This document shows, piece after piece, positions 31,627-32,373 of a DNA stretch of 32,373 nt. Made by a program: the position numbers and the translations under genes. This stretch comes from Leptolyngbyaceae cyanobacterium MP9P1.79 (GTDB taxonomy: Bacteria; Cyanobacteriota; Cyanobacteriia; JARCMD01): NCBI GenBank assembly GCA_030248885.1, contig JARCMD010000196.1, forward strand, positions 1 to 32,373. The letters are read 5' to 3'. The notes below the pieces were generated by a model. That model saw only the letters and a list, made by a program, of their open reading frames with translations, had not been told where the DNA came from and made no database searches. Position 1 is the stretch's first letter, and every line of letters starts with the position of its first letter.

Positions 31627-32373
31627 GTGAATAATTTACCCTTGCTGGATTTATTTACGCGGCTCCGAGAAGCGGGGCTACCGCTGGGCGTGGGGGAATA
31701 TGAGTTGGCGCTAGAGGCGTTGCAGGGCGGCTATGGAGTCACTAGCCGGGATGCGTTGGCGCGGCTGTGTCGGACGCTGTGGGTGAAGTCCCCAGAGGAC
31801 GATCGCATTTTCACTCATCACTTTGACCAGACGATCGGCCCAGCAGTGCTGCCCGTCGCCAAGGCTGACAAACTCGCGCCGATCGCAGACTCCAAAATGG
31901 CTGTGGCAGTTGGGAGAATGGACTCGATCGCTCAAAACCCCACCTCTCTGGGTCAACCCACGGATGCACCCGTAGAGCCATCTAAGATACCGATCGCCAT
32001 TCTGGTGGGAACCGTGGCGCTGTGTGTCACCGCCCTCAGTCTGGTCACCCTGACTTTTTTGCAGTCCCGTCCCCCTGTCACGGTGGGGCGATCGGCTCCG
32101 CCAAATCCACCAACCAGAATTAGTGAGCCATTGCTCCCGCCCCAGAAACCCATTCCAAGGAAAAATAGTCCTACAACCCCTAAACCCTGGCTGAAACTGG
32201 TTCCCCCGATCGTCCCTGAGCCTGTCAAGCCAAAAACTCCCCTCCCCTCGCCCTTTTTGGCTCTGCTGGGGCAACCGAATACCTGGGGTGTTTTGGGTGC
32301 CGTTGCATTTTTGGCGGGATTTAGTCAGATGAAGCGCCGCGCAAACCGCCTGCAACAATCTGCGTCTCAAACT
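31627..32373 (+). CDS. Membrane protein partner of the MoxR ATPase, cut by the window end
   Basis: A GTG at 31627 opens a frame of 249 codons with no stop before the window ends. The N-terminus, LPLLDLFTRLREAGLPLGVG and EYELALEALQGGYGVTSRDA, continues to LARLCRTLWVKSPEDDRIFT (about 44-63). It looks like the start of CoxE/VWA-associated proteins that sit beside MoxR-type ATPases. A linker (75-118) leads to a membrane helix at 121-145, a Pro-rich segment (150-210) and a second short hydrophobic stretch near 219-234 followed by MKRRANR. It may be a much larger modular protein, and the C-terminal domain that would define it is outside the window. An ATG start was not found. The opposite strand carries an overlapping frame that is a shadow. 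Confidence 0.75.
   Translation, partial: MNNLPLLDLFTRLREAGLPLGVGEYELALEALQGGYGVTSRDALARLCRTLWVKSPEDDRIFTHHFDQTIGPAVLPVAKADKLAPIADSKMAVAVGRMDSIAQNPTSLGQPTDAPVEPSKIPIAILVGTVALCVTALSLVTLTFLQSRPPVTVGRSAPPNPPTRISEPLLPPQKPIPRKNSPTTPKPWLKLVPPIVPEPVKPKTPLPSPFLALLGQPNTWGVLGAVAFLAGFSQMKRRANRLQQSASQT

Noticed and set aside
31711-32370. Long minus frame opposite the gene after MoxR
   Set aside because: The plus frame from 31627 has a coherent N-terminus, membrane helices and operon position; the minus frame is Arg/Gly/Gln-rich shadow sequence.

Overview
The window reads as a stretch of cyanobacterial chromosome. HIP1-type CGATCG/GCGATCGC octamers are scattered through genes on both strands. The gene set is also cyanobacterial: unidomainal sucrose-phosphate synthase, sucrose-phosphatase, GH100 neutral/alkaline invertase, a CphA2-like cyanophycin enzyme, a DUF1997 protein, Uma2 proteins, an AarF/ABC1 kinase, and a PAS-GAF histidine kinase. 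Intergenic regions carry dense palindromic repeats, and paralogous Uma2 proteins and pentapeptide repeats are present. This fits a repeat-rich, probably filamentous lineage, but I cannot place the genus.

Layout. 1-5.1 kb: glucose-6-phosphate isomerase (minus), two Uma2-fold genes and a membrane pentapeptide-repeat protein (plus). 5.1-6.4 kb: a repeat, a small secreted protein, a 42-residue lipoprotein and regulatory-looking DNA. 6.4-14.5 kb: a mostly minus-strand housekeeping run of AarF/ABC1 kinase, aspartyl-tRNA synthetase, a coiled-coil protein, a DUF1997 protein, a CphA2-like protein and a phosphoribosyltransferase. 14.5-18.7 kb: GPH-type sugar transporter, then a convergent sensor kinase and a 670-base AT-rich gap. 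18.7-19.3 kb: 5-formyl-THF cyclo-ligase. 19.4-28.2 kb: a sucrose and glucan region with sucrose-phosphatase, amylo-alpha-1,6-glucosidase-like protein, sucrose-phosphate synthase and a GT4 glycosyltransferase on the minus strand, and a divergent invertase. 28.4-32.4 kb: a PIN-domain membrane protein overlapping a DUF4385 gene, an atypical cytochrome b6-like protein, and a MoxR-type AAA ATPase followed by a membrane protein cut by the window edge.

The sucrose region contains synthesis (SPS, then SPP), cleavage (invertase) and alpha-glucan debranching, with a hexose-phosphate enzyme (Pgi) and a sugar symporter in the same window. I infer a carbon-storage and osmolyte module. It is spread over several transcription units rather than one operon.

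The most distinctive feature is the layered repeat content. Family B is a palindromic element bounded by TA dinucleotides. Several copies sit so exactly at gene ends that the element's terminal TAA is the stop codon. Family A carries GAGAGGG and GAGCGCTC palindromes and ends just after pgi. A third element of 250 bp has 18-bp terminal inverted repeats and a perfect 8-bp target duplication, and it sits inside an A copy. That A copy in turn interrupts a B copy, with a 9-bp duplication. No tRNA, rRNA, CRISPR array or intact transposase gene was seen.
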